A stretch of 64,000 bases of DNA from Sphingomonas sp. LM7 (GTDB lineage Bacteria; Pseudomonadota; Alphaproteobacteria; Sphingomonadales; Sphingomonadaceae), in contig NZ_CP019511.1 of assembly GCF_002002925.1 (NCBI RefSeq), positions 3,627,001 through 3,691,000 of the forward strand, given 5' to 3'. The notes beneath the pieces are model-generated. The model saw only the letters and a list, made by a program, of their open reading frames with translations. It had not been told where the DNA came from and made no database searches. Below, one piece after another: positions 52,167-62,996 of this stretch. The stretch's first letter is position 1, and the number at the start of each line of letters is the position of its first letter. Made by a program: the position numbers and the translations under genes.

Positions 52167-54032
52167 TCAGCCGAGCAGCGCCTCGGCCTGGTCGAGCGTG
52201 TCCTTGAAGCTCGCGACCAGCGCCTGGTACGGCGCGGGCGAGGCCATATCGAGCGCGGCGCGCTTGAGGATATCGACCGGATAGTCCGAGCCACCGGCCT
52301 TGAGAACCGACAGGTAATTGTCCCGCTCCCTGACGCCGCCCTTCAGGATCGCCTGCGCGAAGTAGGTCGCGGCGGCGATGCACGTGGCGTATTGGTAGAC
52401 ATAGAAGCTGTTGTAGAAATGCGGGATGAACGCCCACTCGTTGGCGTAGGCGGGGTCGAAGCCCATTGCGGGGCCGTGGTAGCGCTTCAGCAAGTCGAAA
52501 TAGACTTCGGTGAACTTGCGGCCCGACAGGCCTTCGCCAGCCTTGGCGAGATCATGTGCCTTCAGCTCGAACTCTGCGAACATCGTCTGGCGGAAGAAGG
52601 TGCCGCGGAAGTTCTCCATCTGCTGGCCAAGATAGAAGAGCTTTTCCTCCTTGCCCTTGGCGTTCTTGAGCATGTGCGCGACGAGCAGCTGTTCGTTGAG
52701 CGTCGATGCAATCTCGGCGAGGAAGATCGGATAGTCTGCCTTTTCGAAGGGCTGCGCGGCGTTGGCGAGCAGCGAGTGGAGCGCGTGACCCCATTCATGC
52801 GCATAGGTGCTCAGCCCATCGTACTTCTCGCTGAGGTTGAGCAGCAGATAGGGATGCACTTCGTACGCGCCGGGGTTCATGTACGCGCCGGGACGCTTGC
52901 CGGGGCGCGGCCATGGATCCATCCACTTGGCCGCAGTCGCCTTGGCGATGCGCGCCTGATAATCTGTGCCTAGCGGCTTGACTGCCTCGAGCGTCAGCGT
53001 GCGCATCTGATCGAGGTTGAAGGGCCGATCGAGCGACACCAGCGGCGGATAGATGTCGTAATAGGCGATGTCGGGCAGCTTGAGCATACGCCGGCGCAGC
53101 TCGAAATAGCGGTGGAGCTGGGGCAGGCCCTTGTTCGTCTCGGCGACCAGCGTGCGGTACACCGCCTCGGGGACGTTGTTGCCGGACAGCGCGGCGGCGA
53201 GCGAGGTCGGGTATTTCCGCGCCTTGGCGTTGAAGATGTCGCCCTTGACCTTGGCGTTGTAGGTCGCGCCGAACGAGTTCTGGAACTTGCCGTGTGCGGT
53301 CCAGAAGGCATCGAATACCGCCTTGCGGTCGGCGCGGTTGGGGGCGTCGCGGTTGAGCGTGTAGCCTTGGCTGTCGAGACGGACTTCCTTGCCGTCCGAA
53401 AGCTTGATCGTCGGCCACGGAATATCCGACGAGCGCAGCTGGCCCGCAATCTCGCCGGGCGCCTGGAGCGGCGAGCCTGCGCTGGCGAGGAGCGCCTCGC
53501 CTTCGGGCGACAGCGTGTGCTCGGCTTGGCGGACAATGTTGGCGAGGTAGAAATCGAAGCGCGTCCTGAGCGCCGGATTGGCGGCGATAAAGCCGTCGAT
53601 CCTGGGCTTGCCGACGGCGAGAATCTCGGGCGCGAACCACGCCGTGGCTTCGCCGAACGCGGTGTACAGGTCGATCGCCTGCGCCTGCTTCTCCTGATAG
53701 GCGGCGATGCGGACGTCCTCGTCGCCCTTCAGGCTGACATAGGTGTAGACCCGGCCGATCGTCTTGCCGATATCGGACTGCAGCGCGAGCGCTTCTGCGA
53801 GCACCTGCGCGCTCTCGCTTAGCCGGCCCTTATATTTGGCGATTCCGGGGAGCGCGGCGAGCGCGCTTTTGCGGGCGGCGTCCCAGGCGGCATCGTCGGG
53901 ATAGATTTCGGTCAGGTCCCACGCGGCGCCCCCGGCAGTCTGGGCAGCGCTCTGCGCCCATGCCGGCAACGATGTGGCGAGAGTCGCGAACGCGCCTGCG
54001 GCCAGCGCATCGCGGCGAGTCAGTTCGGTCAT
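52167..54032 (-). CDS. pepF: M3 family oligoendopeptidase F with Tat signal
   Basis: A 621-residue zinc peptidase that cleaves oligopeptides. The zinc motif is AHEWGHALHS (His412, Glu413, His416) with the third ligand in FLAEIAS (Glu440). The N-terminal LTRRDALAAGAFATLATSLPAWAQ has the twin arginine, hydrophobic core and AWA cleavage site of a Tat signal. It is thus probably periplasmic, whereas most PepF proteins are cytoplasmic. It is convergent with manC. Confidence 0.9.
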   Translation of the reverse strand: MTELTRRDALAAGAFATLATSLPAWAQSAAQTAGGAAWDLTEIYPDDAAWDAARKSALAALPGIAKYKGRLSESAQVLAEALALQSDIGKTIGRVYTYVSLKGDEDVRIAAYQEKQAQAIDLYTAFGEATAWFAPEILAVGKPRIDGFIAANPALRTRFDFYLANIVRQAEHTLSPEGEALLASAGSPLQAPGEIAGQLRSSDIPWPTIKLSDGKEVRLDSQGYTLNRDAPNRADRKAVFDAFWTAHGKFQNSFGATYNAKVKGDIFNAKARKYPTSLAAALSGNNVPEAVYRTLVAETNKGLPQLHRYFELRRRMLKLPDIAYYDIYPPLVSLDRPFNLDQMRTLTLEAVKPLGTDYQARIAKATAAKWMDPWPRPGKRPGAYMNPGAYEVHPYLLLNLSEKYDGLSTYAHEWGHALHSLLANAAQPFEKADYPIFLAEIASTLNEQLLVAHMLKNAKGKEEKLFYLGQQMENFRGTFFRQTMFAEFELKAHDLAKAGEGLSGRKFTEVYFDLLKRYHGPAMGFDPAYANEWAFIPHFYNSFYVYQYATCIAAATYFAQAILKGGVRERDNYLSVLKAGGSDYPVDILKRAALDMASPAPYQALVASFKDTLDQAEALLG

Positions 54033-54173
54033 TCAAGGCTTCCCCGAAGCGGCGCCGGTAGGCTCGACGCGAAGTTGGAAACCGACAATCTGTCGCGCTT
54101 TTGGCGGCAAGGGAAGCGCTTTGTCGGCTTAAGGGGCCAACACACTTCGCGATGTCGATCGTCTCGCAAAGCA

Positions 54174-54199
54174 GAAGGGCCGGGTTTCCCCGGCCCTTC
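54174..54199 (-). terminator. GC hairpin downstream of groEL
   Basis: A perfect 11-bp stem GAAGGGCCGGG/CCCGGCCCTTC with a GAAA loop on the minus strand, followed by TGCTTTG. It is built like the receptor terminator at 31421-31454. It lies about 135 bases past the groEL stop. Confidence 0.6.
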
Positions 54200-54297
54200 G
54201 CATAGTTCGATCTGGCCGTGCACGGACAAAGCCCGTGCTGGACGTCGGACGGGCTCGCAAGCTTCGCTGGCGACCTGCCGTCCGGATCGGAACGAGT

Positions 54298-54322
54298 CCT
54301 GGACCAGCGGCGCTGGTCCAGG
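54298..54322. terminator. perfect inverted repeat just after groEL
   Basis: CCTGGACCAGCG and CGCTGGTCCAGG are perfect 12-bp arms around one base, ten bases past the groEL stop. No T-run follows, so it could be an mRNA-stabilising or weak termination hairpin. Confidence 0.45.
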
Positions 54323-54332
54323 CCGTTCGCGA

Positions 54333-56019
<1,687 letters not shown>

Positions 56020-56059
56020 TAATGCCATCGCGCGAGTCCCGCATGGGACCCGGCGGGCT

Positions 56060-56347
56060 TCAGCCGAGAATGCCGAGGATGTCGGATTCCTTCATGATGA
56101 GGAGATCCTCACCATTGACCTTGACTTCGGTGCCCGACCATTTGCCGAACAGGATGCGGTCGCCGGCCTTGACGTCGAGCGGAGTCACCTTGCCGTCATC
56201 GGCGCGGGTGCCCGAACCGACGGAGACGACTTCGCCTTCCTGCGGCTTTTCCTGGGCGGTGTCAGGGATGATGATCCCGCCGGCGGTCTTCTGTTCGGCT
56301 TCGACACGACGGACGAGCACGCGGTCATGCAACGGACGAAAGCTCAT
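56060..56347 (-). CDS. groES: co-chaperonin GroES
   Basis: The 95-residue lid of the GroEL chamber. It has [12 protein letters not shown], the mobile loop [19 protein letters not shown] and [20 protein letters not shown]. Located between the CIRCE element and groEL, in the standard order. Confidence 0.97.
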   Translation of the reverse strand: MSFRPLHDRVLVRRVEAEQKTAGGIIIPDTAQEKPQEGEVVSVGSGTRADDGKVTPLDVKAGDRILFGKWSGTEVKVNGEDLLIMKESDILGILG

Positions 56348-56380
56348 TGCGCTGCGATCCTCTACTTGGGTTGAACGGGT

Positions 56381-56407
56381 TTAGCACTCAAACAGCGTGA
56401 GTGCTAA
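56381..56407. promoter_or_regulatory. CIRCE operator for HrcA
   Basis: TTAGCACTC-N9-GAGTGCTAA is a perfect match to the CIRCE consensus. It lies 33 bases upstream of the groES start, so the HrcA repressor should control groES-groEL by heat shock. The hrcA gene is not in the window. Confidence 0.95.
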
Positions 56408-56532
56408 CGCTCTGGGGATATGCGTAGGCCGATGGCGTTCGTCAACGGGCTTGCGCCGGAATCTTTCGTCCGTCCGTCCAACGGTGCGGTGCTCCTACGA
56501 AAGCAGTCGCAGGCAATGTCCTCGGCCGTCGA

Positions 56533-56550
56533 CTCCTGCCTTTGCAGGAG
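56533..56550 (-). terminator. hairpin after the immunity gene
   Basis: CTCCTGC-CTTT-GCAGGAG, a perfect 7-bp stem, lies 12 bases past the stop of the SUKH-type immunity gene. No T-run follows on the minus strand. Confidence 0.4.
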
Positions 56551-56562
56551 GAACGAGTGGAG

Positions 56563-57009
56563 TCAGGCGCGGGTCGAGAGCAGCCGTTCGATCGCGGCGC
56601 CGACGCTGGGGAAGGTCTCGTTGACGTCGCTCGAAACCTTGTCGCGGAGCACCGGGTTGGTGCCGTCGAGCGATACCGTGAACAGATCGATATCGGTCTC
56701 GCCGAGCACCAGATATGCTTCGTGGCCGGGGCCCTGGCGCCACAATTTGTTCGCTGCGATCAGACCCTGCCAGAAGCCGCCCGGGCCGGGAGACGCCTCG
56801 CTCTGCGCGCTGCCGTACAGGACGAGGCCGTCGAAATCGACGCCGTCCGAGCGGCGCAGCAGGGCGGCATAGTCGTCGGGCAGCGTCGCGCCGAATTTGC
56901 GCTGGAGCGCGCCGCGCAGCACCGCGAGGCGGCCATCATCGGCACCCGGCTGCACTGTCTCGCCGACTGCTACCTGCGCGTCGCGCGCCGCCACTATCAC
57001 TGCGTCCAT
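56563..57009 (-). CDS. SUKH/YrhA-type immunity protein
   Basis: A 148-residue soluble acidic protein. LQRKFGATLPDDYAALLRRSDGVDFDGLVLYG and the later YLVLGETDIDLFTVSLD are the pattern of the SMI1/KNR4 (SUKH) fold, with YrhA-like proteins as the nearest recalled group. These neutralise polymorphic nuclease toxins. It follows the HNH toxin gene on the same strand by 43 bases, the expected toxin-then-immunity order. The ATG at 57009 has GGAG eight bases ahead; ATG 57027 and TTG 57048 are alternatives. Confidence 0.8.
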   Translation of the reverse strand: MDAVIVAARDAQVAVGETVQPGADDGRLAVLRGALQRKFGATLPDDYAALLRRSDGVDFDGLVLYGSAQSEASPGPGGFWQGLIAANKLWRQGPGHEAYLVLGETDIDLFTVSLDGTNPVLRDKVSSDVNETFPSVGAAIERLLSTRA

Positions 57010-57052
57010 GCCATTTTCTCCGGCCATCGGCTTCAGTGTCCCGCGCAATCGA

Positions 57053-58252
57053 TCATGGTGCGGGAGGATAGACGAAGCCGCGGGCGATCGGGAAGTCCAC
57101 CTGTCGGCTCTGCCCTACGCCCAGATCGCCGACCAGCGTGCGCTGGGCGTTGGTGAGCGCGATATGATGCGGATCGTTCCTGATCAGCACGAGATTGTCG
57201 AAGCTGTTGGTGCCGCCATCGTCTAGCGGCAGCTTGTGATGGACCTGCCAGCCCTGGGGCACGCGGCCCGTGGCGATGCGATCGATCGCGGCCTGATCGA
57301 GCCCGGCGCGGCGCAGCGCATCGACCTTGGCCGGATCGCCGGCGAGATCGCGGAGGAAATTGCCACGCACGCTCGAATCGAAGCTGTTGCGGAGCGCGGC
57401 ATATTCGACTCGGTCGCGCTTCACATAATTGACCGGGACCGAGTCGATGCCGCGCAACTCGACGCTCTGGCCGCGGACGGTGCCGGTATAAATGCCTTCG
57501 TCGGCCTGCCTGGTGCCCGCGCCGAAGAACTCGTCGAGCTGGCTCTTCATGCGGTTGATCGCGTCGCGGGCGCTGCCGGGAAGCGCATCGATCGCGCCCT
57601 GCGGGATGGCGTCGACGGCGTTCTTGACCTGGCGTAGCGCCGGTTCGAGCGCGCCGCGCAACGCCGGATTGGCGACGACTGCGGCGACGGAGTCGCTGAC
57701 GGTCTGGGCCCATTTGCCGACCTTGCCCGCCTTGGCCGCGTCGCCGAGATAGGGAATGATGCCGGCGGCGGAGAGCACGCCGTTGAGCGCATGCCCGCCC
57801 GCATCGCCCCAATTGCCCGAAAAGAGCGAGCCGATCGCACGCCCCGCGGAAATGACCGTGTTGCTGCCGTCGGAGATCGGCGTCGGCTCGATGATGCCGG
57901 TTATGTCGAGCGCGAGCTGGGTGAGATCTAGCCCGAGCTGGACCGGATCGGGGGCGGCATCATTGGCCGGCGTCGGCGGGGTGGCACCTGCACTGGTGTC
58001 CCCTTCGAGCGCACGGGCCAGCTCGCCGCGTTCGACCGGAGTGAGGCTGCGGTCGATCTCGGCCTCGACCCAGCCGGCGGTTTGCGGCGTGTCCTGCCGG
58101 ACGCGTTCGACGCTGGCAGCTAGGCCCTGCACATCGACGCCGCCGCCGGGCAGCCGGTTGGCGCTGATCGCGAGCTGCGCCTGGGTGGCGAGCTGGGGCG
58201 AGGGCGGGCCGATCGGATTGTCGGCGCCGGGAGAGCGGGCGGGATCGACCAT
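57053..58252 (-). CDS. polymorphic toxin with C-terminal HNH nuclease domain
   Basis: A 399-residue toxin candidate. Residues 1-100 are polar with no signal peptide. Residues 113-180 are a hydrophobic, Gly/Ala-rich region like the pre-toxin segments of Rhs and related toxins (ISAGRAIGSLFSGNWGDAGG, GIIPYLGDAAKAGKVGK). Residues 335-365 hold an HNH motif like that of colicin/pyocin DNases: WQVHHKLPLDDGGTNSFDNL, then RNDPHHIAL (His339, Asn353, His363). The SUKH gene downstream should protect the producer. There is no secretion gene nearby, so the export route is unknown. Confidence 0.82.
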   Translation of the reverse strand: MVDPARSPGADNPIGPPSPQLATQAQLAISANRLPGGGVDVQGLAASVERVRQDTPQTAGWVEAEIDRSLTPVERGELARALEGDTSAGATPPTPANDAAPDPVQLGLDLTQLALDITGIIEPTPISDGSNTVISAGRAIGSLFSGNWGDAGGHALNGVLSAAGIIPYLGDAAKAGKVGKWAQTVSDSVAAVVANPALRGALEPALRQVKNAVDAIPQGAIDALPGSARDAINRMKSQLDEFFGAGTRQADEGIYTGTVRGQSVELRGIDSVPVNYVKRDRVEYAALRNSFDSSVRGNFLRDLAGDPAKVDALRRAGLDQAAIDRIATGRVPQGWQVHHKLPLDDGGTNSFDNLVLIRNDPHHIALTNAQRTLVGDLGVGQSRQVDFPIARGFVYPPAP

Positions 58253-58378
58253 GACGGGCCTCCGTGACGTGCGCCCCTCGGATAGCCCGCCATGGGGCGG
58301 GCGGCTGTAATCGATTCGCTTACCGTCCCGAACAGGCGTAGTATCGGTGCGTGCCGGGGGGCATCGGAGGAGCGCGTC

Positions 58379-59167
58379 ATGACTGTCGCTCGTATCGAAG
58401 CTGTTGAGCGCCCGGCGGAGACATATGAAGTTCGCACTATCGACTCGGCCGACCTGCGCGAGGCCCTTCGCCAGGGCTGGGCCGATTTTCTCGAACATCG
58501 CGGCGACTTGCTGTTCGTCGGGATCATCTATCCTGCAGTGGGTATCCTCGCCGCGGTGATGGCGTTGCAGGGGTCGCTCATTCCGCTGTTCTTCCCGGTC
58601 GCGGCGGGAATCGGATTGCTCGGCCCGGTGGCGGCGAGCGGCTTCTATGAGCTGGCGCGCCGGCGCGAGCAGGGGCTGCCGTCGGACTGGTCGCATTTCT
58701 TCGATGTGGTGCGGCGCCCTTCGTTCGATGCGCTGACCGGCGTTGCCGGGCTGTTGCTGGTGATCTTCCTCGCCTGGCTGGGCGTCGCGGCGGGGCTGTA
58801 TGGCGCGCTGATCGGGACGCCGCCGGACAGCGTGGCCGCCTTTGCGACGCAGCTGTTCACTACGCGGGAGGGCTGGGCATTGATCGTTCTCGGCAATCTG
58901 GCGGGCGTGCTCTTTTCCGCCACGGTGCTGACGGTGAGCGTGGTGGCGATGCCGATGCTGGTCGACAAGGACGTCGATGCGCGCACCGCGATCCACATTT
59001 CGCGACTGGCGGTCGCGGCGAACAAGGGCGTGATGCTGCGCTGGGGCGTCACCGTCGGCGTGCTGCTGGTACTCGGCTCGATCCCGTTCTTCGTCGGGCT
59101 GGCGGTGGTACTGCCGGTACTCGGCTATGCGACCTGGCATCTCTATACCAGGCTGGTGGCGCGCTGA
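58379..59167 (+). CDS. DUF2189 integral membrane protein
   Basis: A 262-residue protein with a polar N-terminus (to about residue 40) and about six membrane helices. The DUF2189 pattern is visible in GPVAASGFYELARRREQGLPSDW, then PMLVDKDVDARTAIHISRLAVAAN. Function unknown. GGAGG precedes the ATG. It is divergent from the toxin gene and separated from sppA by 92 bases. Confidence 0.85.
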   Translation: MTVARIEAVERPAETYEVRTIDSADLREALRQGWADFLEHRGDLLFVGIIYPAVGILAAVMALQGSLIPLFFPVAAGIGLLGPVAASGFYELARRREQGLPSDWSHFFDVVRRPSFDALTGVAGLLLVIFLAWLGVAAGLYGALIGTPPDSVAAFATQLFTTREGWALIVLGNLAGVLFSATVLTVSVVAMPMLVDKDVDARTAIHISRLAVAANKGVMLRWGVTVGVLLVLGSIPFFVGLAVVLPVLGYATWHLYTRLVAR

Positions 59168-59259
59168 TCTGCCATCTGTATTGCGTGAATAACACACAGG
59201 CCGTTTACTCGCCTTGCGCCATCCGGTAGCAGGGAAGGGCAATCGAGGGAGCGGCACTG

Positions 59260-61155
59260 GTGAGACTGGTTCGGGGCGCGTGGAAAATTTTGGTCGGGAT
59301 CAAGGACTTCCTTGTCCTCGTCCTGATGCTGCTGTTTTTCGCGGGGCTGTTTGCGGCGCTTTCGTACAAGCCCAACAAGGCGGCGGTACATGATGGCGCG
59401 TTGGTCGTGGCGCTGGACGGGGCGCTGGTCGAGCAGCCCGAGGAGAGCGATCCGTTCGCCAGCTTCGGCAGCGGCGCCGCGACCAAGCAGCATCGCCTGC
59501 GCGACGTGCTGCGCGCGCTGGAGACGGCGCGGACCGACGACCGGGTCAAGGCGGTAGTGCTCGATCTCGACCGGTTCATGGGCGGCTATCCCGCCGCGGT
59601 CACGGAAGTCGCCGAGGCCGTCGGCAAGGTGCGGGGCAGCGGCAAGAAGGTCCTCGCCTACGCCACCGGCTATACCGATGACGGCTATGCGCTGGCGGCC
59701 AATGCCAGCGAGATCTGGATCAATCCGCTGGGCGGCACGCTGATCGCGGGGCCGGGCGGCACCCAGCTCTATTACAAAGGGCTGATGGACAAGCTCGGCG
59801 TCAATGCGCACGTCTACAAGGTCGGCAAGTTCAAGTCGGCGGTCGAGCCATATATCCGCACCGACATGTCGCCCGAGGCGCGCGCCGCAAACGAGGCGCT
59901 GTACGGCGCGATCTTCAGCCAGTGGCGCGAAGGCGTGGCCAAGGCGCGGCCAAAGGCGCGGATCGCCGAGTATCTGGCCAAGCCCGACGAAGTCGTGATC
60001 GGCGCGAAGGGCGACATCGCGGCGTCGAACCTCGCGTACGGGCTGGTCGACAAGGTCGGCGACCGGCTGGCGTTCGGCAAGCGCGTGGCGGAGATCGTCG
60101 GGGCGCCGGGCGGCAAGCCGGCGGGCAACTTCAAGGCGATCGAGCTCGGCGACTGGATCGCCGCCAACCCGGCGCCGACCGGCGGCGACGCAATCGGCGT
60201 GATCTCCGTCGCGGGCGAGATCGTCGACGGCAAGGCCGGGCCGGGGACCGCCGCGGGCGACACGGTGAGTGCGCTGCTGCTCAAGGGCCTGGCCGAGAAG
60301 AAACTGAAGGCGCTGGTGGTGCGGATCGACTCGCCGGGGGGCTCGGCGATGGCGTCCGAGCAGATCCGCCAGGCAGTGCTCCAGGCCAAGGCGCAGGGGC
60401 TGCCGGTGGTGGTCTCGATGGGCAGCCTCGCGGCGAGCGGCGGCTATTGGGTGGCAACTGCGGGCGATACGATCTTCGCCGAGCCGAGCACGATCACCGG
60501 ATCGATCGGCATCTTCGGGGTGCTGCCGTCGTTCGAGAACAGCCTCGCCAAGATCGGCGTGACCACCGACGGCGTGCAGACGACGCCGCTCAGCGGCCAG
60601 CCCGACATCATGGGCGGGATCAACCCGGTGACCGACCGGATCCTGCAGGCAGCGATCGAAGCCGGCTATGGCCGTTTCATCAACCTTGTCGCCCAGTCGC
60701 GCAAGCTGACGCCGCAGCGCGTCGACGAGATCGGCCAGGGCCGGGTGTGGATCGGCGGCGTGGCGCATCAGCTGAAGCTGGTCGATCGCTTCGGCGGGAT
60801 CGACGATGCAGTGGCCGAGGCGGCGAAGCGGGCGAAGCTCGACCCGGCGAACGTCCATACGGTGTATCTGGAAAAGGCGCCGAGCGCGTGGATGGCATTC
60901 GCCGCGTCGGTGATGGGCAATGGCGAGGACGAGGAAGACGAGTGGGCGGACCAGCCAGCGGGCGTCGATCTCTACGGACGGATAGCGCTGGAGCGGCGCG
61001 CGCTGCTCGGCCAGGCGCTGGGCGATGCGCGGCGGCTGGCACTGGGCGGATCGGTGCAGGCGCGCTGCCTCGAATGCATGGGGCTGGCGCCGGCAATGGT
61101 GCGCGCCGAGGACAAGAGCCTGCTCGACCTGCTGATCGCGAGGATCGGCCTGTGA
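59260..61155 (+). CDS. sppA: signal peptide peptidase SppA, 67K type
   Basis: Membrane serine protease that degrades signal peptides left after LepB cleavage. The 631-residue protein has one N-terminal membrane helix (FLVLVLMLLFFAGLFAALS) and two S49 repeats. The catalytic lysine is in YKVGKFKSAVEPY and the serine in MGSLAASGGYWVA. The GTG start has GAGGGAG upstream. Its stop overlaps the next gene (GTGA). Confidence 0.94.
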   Translation: MRLVRGAWKILVGIKDFLVLVLMLLFFAGLFAALSYKPNKAAVHDGALVVALDGALVEQPEESDPFASFGSGAATKQHRLRDVLRALETARTDDRVKAVVLDLDRFMGGYPAAVTEVAEAVGKVRGSGKKVLAYATGYTDDGYALAANASEIWINPLGGTLIAGPGGTQLYYKGLMDKLGVNAHVYKVGKFKSAVEPYIRTDMSPEARAANEALYGAIFSQWREGVAKARPKARIAEYLAKPDEVVIGAKGDIAASNLAYGLVDKVGDRLAFGKRVAEIVGAPGGKPAGNFKAIELGDWIAANPAPTGGDAIGVISVAGEIVDGKAGPGTAAGDTVSALLLKGLAEKKLKALVVRIDSPGGSAMASEQIRQAVLQAKAQGLPVVVSMGSLAASGGYWVATAGDTIFAEPSTITGSIGIFGVLPSFENSLAKIGVTTDGVQTTPLSGQPDIMGGINPVTDRILQAAIEAGYGRFINLVAQSRKLTPQRVDEIGQGRVWIGGVAHQLKLVDRFGGIDDAVAEAAKRAKLDPANVHTVYLEKAPSAWMAFAASVMGNGEDEEDEWADQPAGVDLYGRIALERRALLGQALGDARRLALGGSVQARCLECMGLAPAMVRAEDKSLLDLLIARIGL

Positions 61156-61715
61156 TCGGGATCCGTGCAGCCGAGCCGGCCGATGCGGCGTCGGTCGCGG
61201 CGATCTATGCGCCGCACGTGCTCACCGGCACCGCCTCGTTCGAGATCGATCCGCCCGACGCGCGGGCGATGCGCACGCGGATGGCGGCGAGCGACGGGCT
61301 CTATCCTTGGATGGTAGTCACCAATGGCGACACCACCGATGGCGGCGTGATCGGTTATGCCTTTGCCAGCAAGTTCCGCGACCGGCCGGCGTATAAATAT
61401 GTCTGCGAGACATCGATCTACATGACCGACGCGTCGAGCGGGCAGGGCGCCGGACGGCTGCTCTATGCTGCGCTGGTCGATACGCTGCGGGCGCAGGGCT
61501 TCGTCCATGCGATCGGCGCGATCACCCTGCCTAACGACCGGCTGATCAAGCTGCACGAGGCAGTGGGCTATCGCCGCGCCGGTGTGTACCGCGAGGTCGG
61601 GTTCAAGCACGGCCAGTGGATCGATGTCGGCTTCTGGCAATGCCAGCTCAACGATCCGGTAGTGCCGCCAGTCGAGCCGCGCAGGTTCAGCGATGTGGGG
61701 GTGGTGCGGGGCTGA
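61152..61715 (+). CDS. GNAT N-acetyltransferase, phosphinothricin acetyltransferase-like
   Basis: A 187-residue acetyl-CoA-dependent transferase. IRAAEPADAASVAAIYAPHVLTG, GYAFASKFRDRPAYKY, the CoA loop region SSGQGAGRLLYAALVDTL and LHEAVGYRRAGVYREVGFKHG follow the Pat/YwnH layout, which acetylates methionine derivatives or phosphinothricin. The actual substrate is unknown. The GTG start overlaps the sppA stop. Its last 29 bases overlap the converging gene on the minus strand. Confidence 0.87.
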   Translation: MIGIRAAEPADAASVAAIYAPHVLTGTASFEIDPPDARAMRTRMAASDGLYPWMVVTNGDTTDGGVIGYAFASKFRDRPAYKYVCETSIYMTDASSGQGAGRLLYAALVDTLRAQGFVHAIGAITLPNDRLIKLHEAVGYRRAGVYREVGFKHGQWIDVGFWQCQLNDPVVPPVEPRRFSDVGVVRG

Positions 61716-62283
61716 CGCCTGCGCCGGGTGGCATGAAGCTCGACCAGTCGGCAAGGCGCTTCGTCGCGGCTGCCAGCGCCGCTTCAAAGCTACTGGCCGG
61801 CAGCTCGGCGGGATCACCCTCAAGATCGAGGTAGAGCGGGTATTCCGTCAAATACGCATCGAACAGCGGCTGACGCATGCAGAGCACCGTGATGTCGGTG
61901 TACCAGGCCGCTACCGCTGAAAGGATCAGGTCGTCGACAAAGACAATCGCCGACCCGAACAAATCTTCATCGCGAACCAGCGCGGCGACTTCGGGCGTCA
62001 AGTCGCACGCGTGGAATAGTCCGGTCGCAGCGTGATCGGGATAGTCGAGAAAAAAGCCGTTGGTCGCGCCGCCGCTTTTTAACGTCTCGAAGAGCGCCGG
62101 CACGTCTTCGGACAAGTTCCACTCGATCAGCGGTAGCGCTTCCAGCGGGTAGCGGGAGATCACGCTGCGGTGGATGTCGATCCTGCCGGGGCCGCCGGAG
62201 ACAAGCCCCGACACGAACCTCGCGATGGCGGGTTCCTCATGAAGGTCGCCGCTACGAAAGTGCCGGTCATCATATTCCCACAT
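61687..62283 (-). CDS. acidic soluble protein of unknown function
   Basis: A 198-residue cytoplasmic-looking protein without recognised domains. It begins MWEYDDRHFRSGDLHEEPAI, is rich in Asp/Glu/Leu, and ends in a Pro-rich tail. The ATG at 62283 lies two bases past the stop of the TRIC-type channel gene, so the two are translationally linked. It overlaps the converging GNAT gene by 29 bases. Confidence 0.65.
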   Translation of the reverse strand: MWEYDDRHFRSGDLHEEPAIARFVSGLVSGGPGRIDIHRSVISRYPLEALPLIEWNLSEDVPALFETLKSGGATNGFFLDYPDHAATGLFHACDLTPEVAALVRDEDLFGSAIVFVDDLILSAVAAWYTDITVLCMRQPLFDAYLTEYPLYLDLEGDPAELPASSFEAALAAATKRLADWSSFMPPGAGVSPAPPPHR

Positions 62284-62285
62284 GT

Positions 62286-62918
62286 TCAGCGTCGTCCCCG
62301 ATACGCCGGCAAATGCAGCTTCCAGACGATCGCCGCAGCCCGGAGCGCAAAGCCTGCCGTGGCGGCTATCAGGCCGGCGGCGAGTGGGGTGAGGCCGGCG
62401 AGGCTTAGTCCGACATAGACTGACGAGGCGAGCGCGGCGGCAGTGACGTAGAGCTCGGGGCGCATCAGGATCGAGGGTTCGCCTACCAGCACGTCGCGGA
62501 TGATGCCGCCTACGCACGCGGTCATCACCCCCATCAGCGCGGCGGGGATCGGCGGGATACCGTAGCCGAGCGCCTTGGCGGCGCCGAACGCGGCATAGGC
62601 GGCTAGGCCGAGCGCATCGAGCCAGTCGAAAGTCTTGTCGCTCCACCAGCGCTGGGGAGTCAGCCAGATCAGCACCGCGACGCCGAGGATCATCGCGGCA
62701 ACCTGCGCGTCATGAACCCAGAACACGGGCGCGCCGATCAGCAGGTCGCGGATGGTGCCGCCGCCGACCCCGGTGATCAGCGCAAAAAAGGCTGCGGTGA
62801 CGAAGGTCTGGGCGCGGCGGGTGGCGGAGAGCGCGCCGGTGGCGGCGAACACGGCGATGCCGAACAAGTCGAGCACGGGAAGGATAGGGCCGATCTGCGC
62901 GGCGACCTGGGCTTGCAT
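62286..62918 (-). CDS. TRIC-type (UPF0126) cation channel protein
   Basis: A 210-residue inner-membrane protein with seven hydrophobic helices in two similar halves. Each half carries a GGxxRDxLxG motif (GVGGGTIRDLLIG, CVGGIIRDVLVG), the mark of prokaryotic trimeric intracellular cation channels. Probably conducts monovalent cations. The ATG at 62918 is preferred; longer frames add low-complexity sequence. Divergent from the DUF1275 gene. Confidence 0.88.
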   Translation of the reverse strand: MQAQVAAQIGPILPVLDLFGIAVFAATGALSATRRAQTFVTAAFFALITGVGGGTIRDLLIGAPVFWVHDAQVAAMILGVAVLIWLTPQRWWSDKTFDWLDALGLAAYAAFGAAKALGYGIPPIPAALMGVMTACVGGIIRDVLVGEPSILMRPELYVTAAALASSVYVGLSLAGLTPLAAGLIAATAGFALRAAAIVWKLHLPAYRGRR

Positions 62919-62996
62919 GGCGGCTTTGTCTCCTGTTGTCGCGAGGAGGTCAAACGCAGGGTGGCGGCAGGGGCTGTGCTGCGGCATTAGGGCGCG

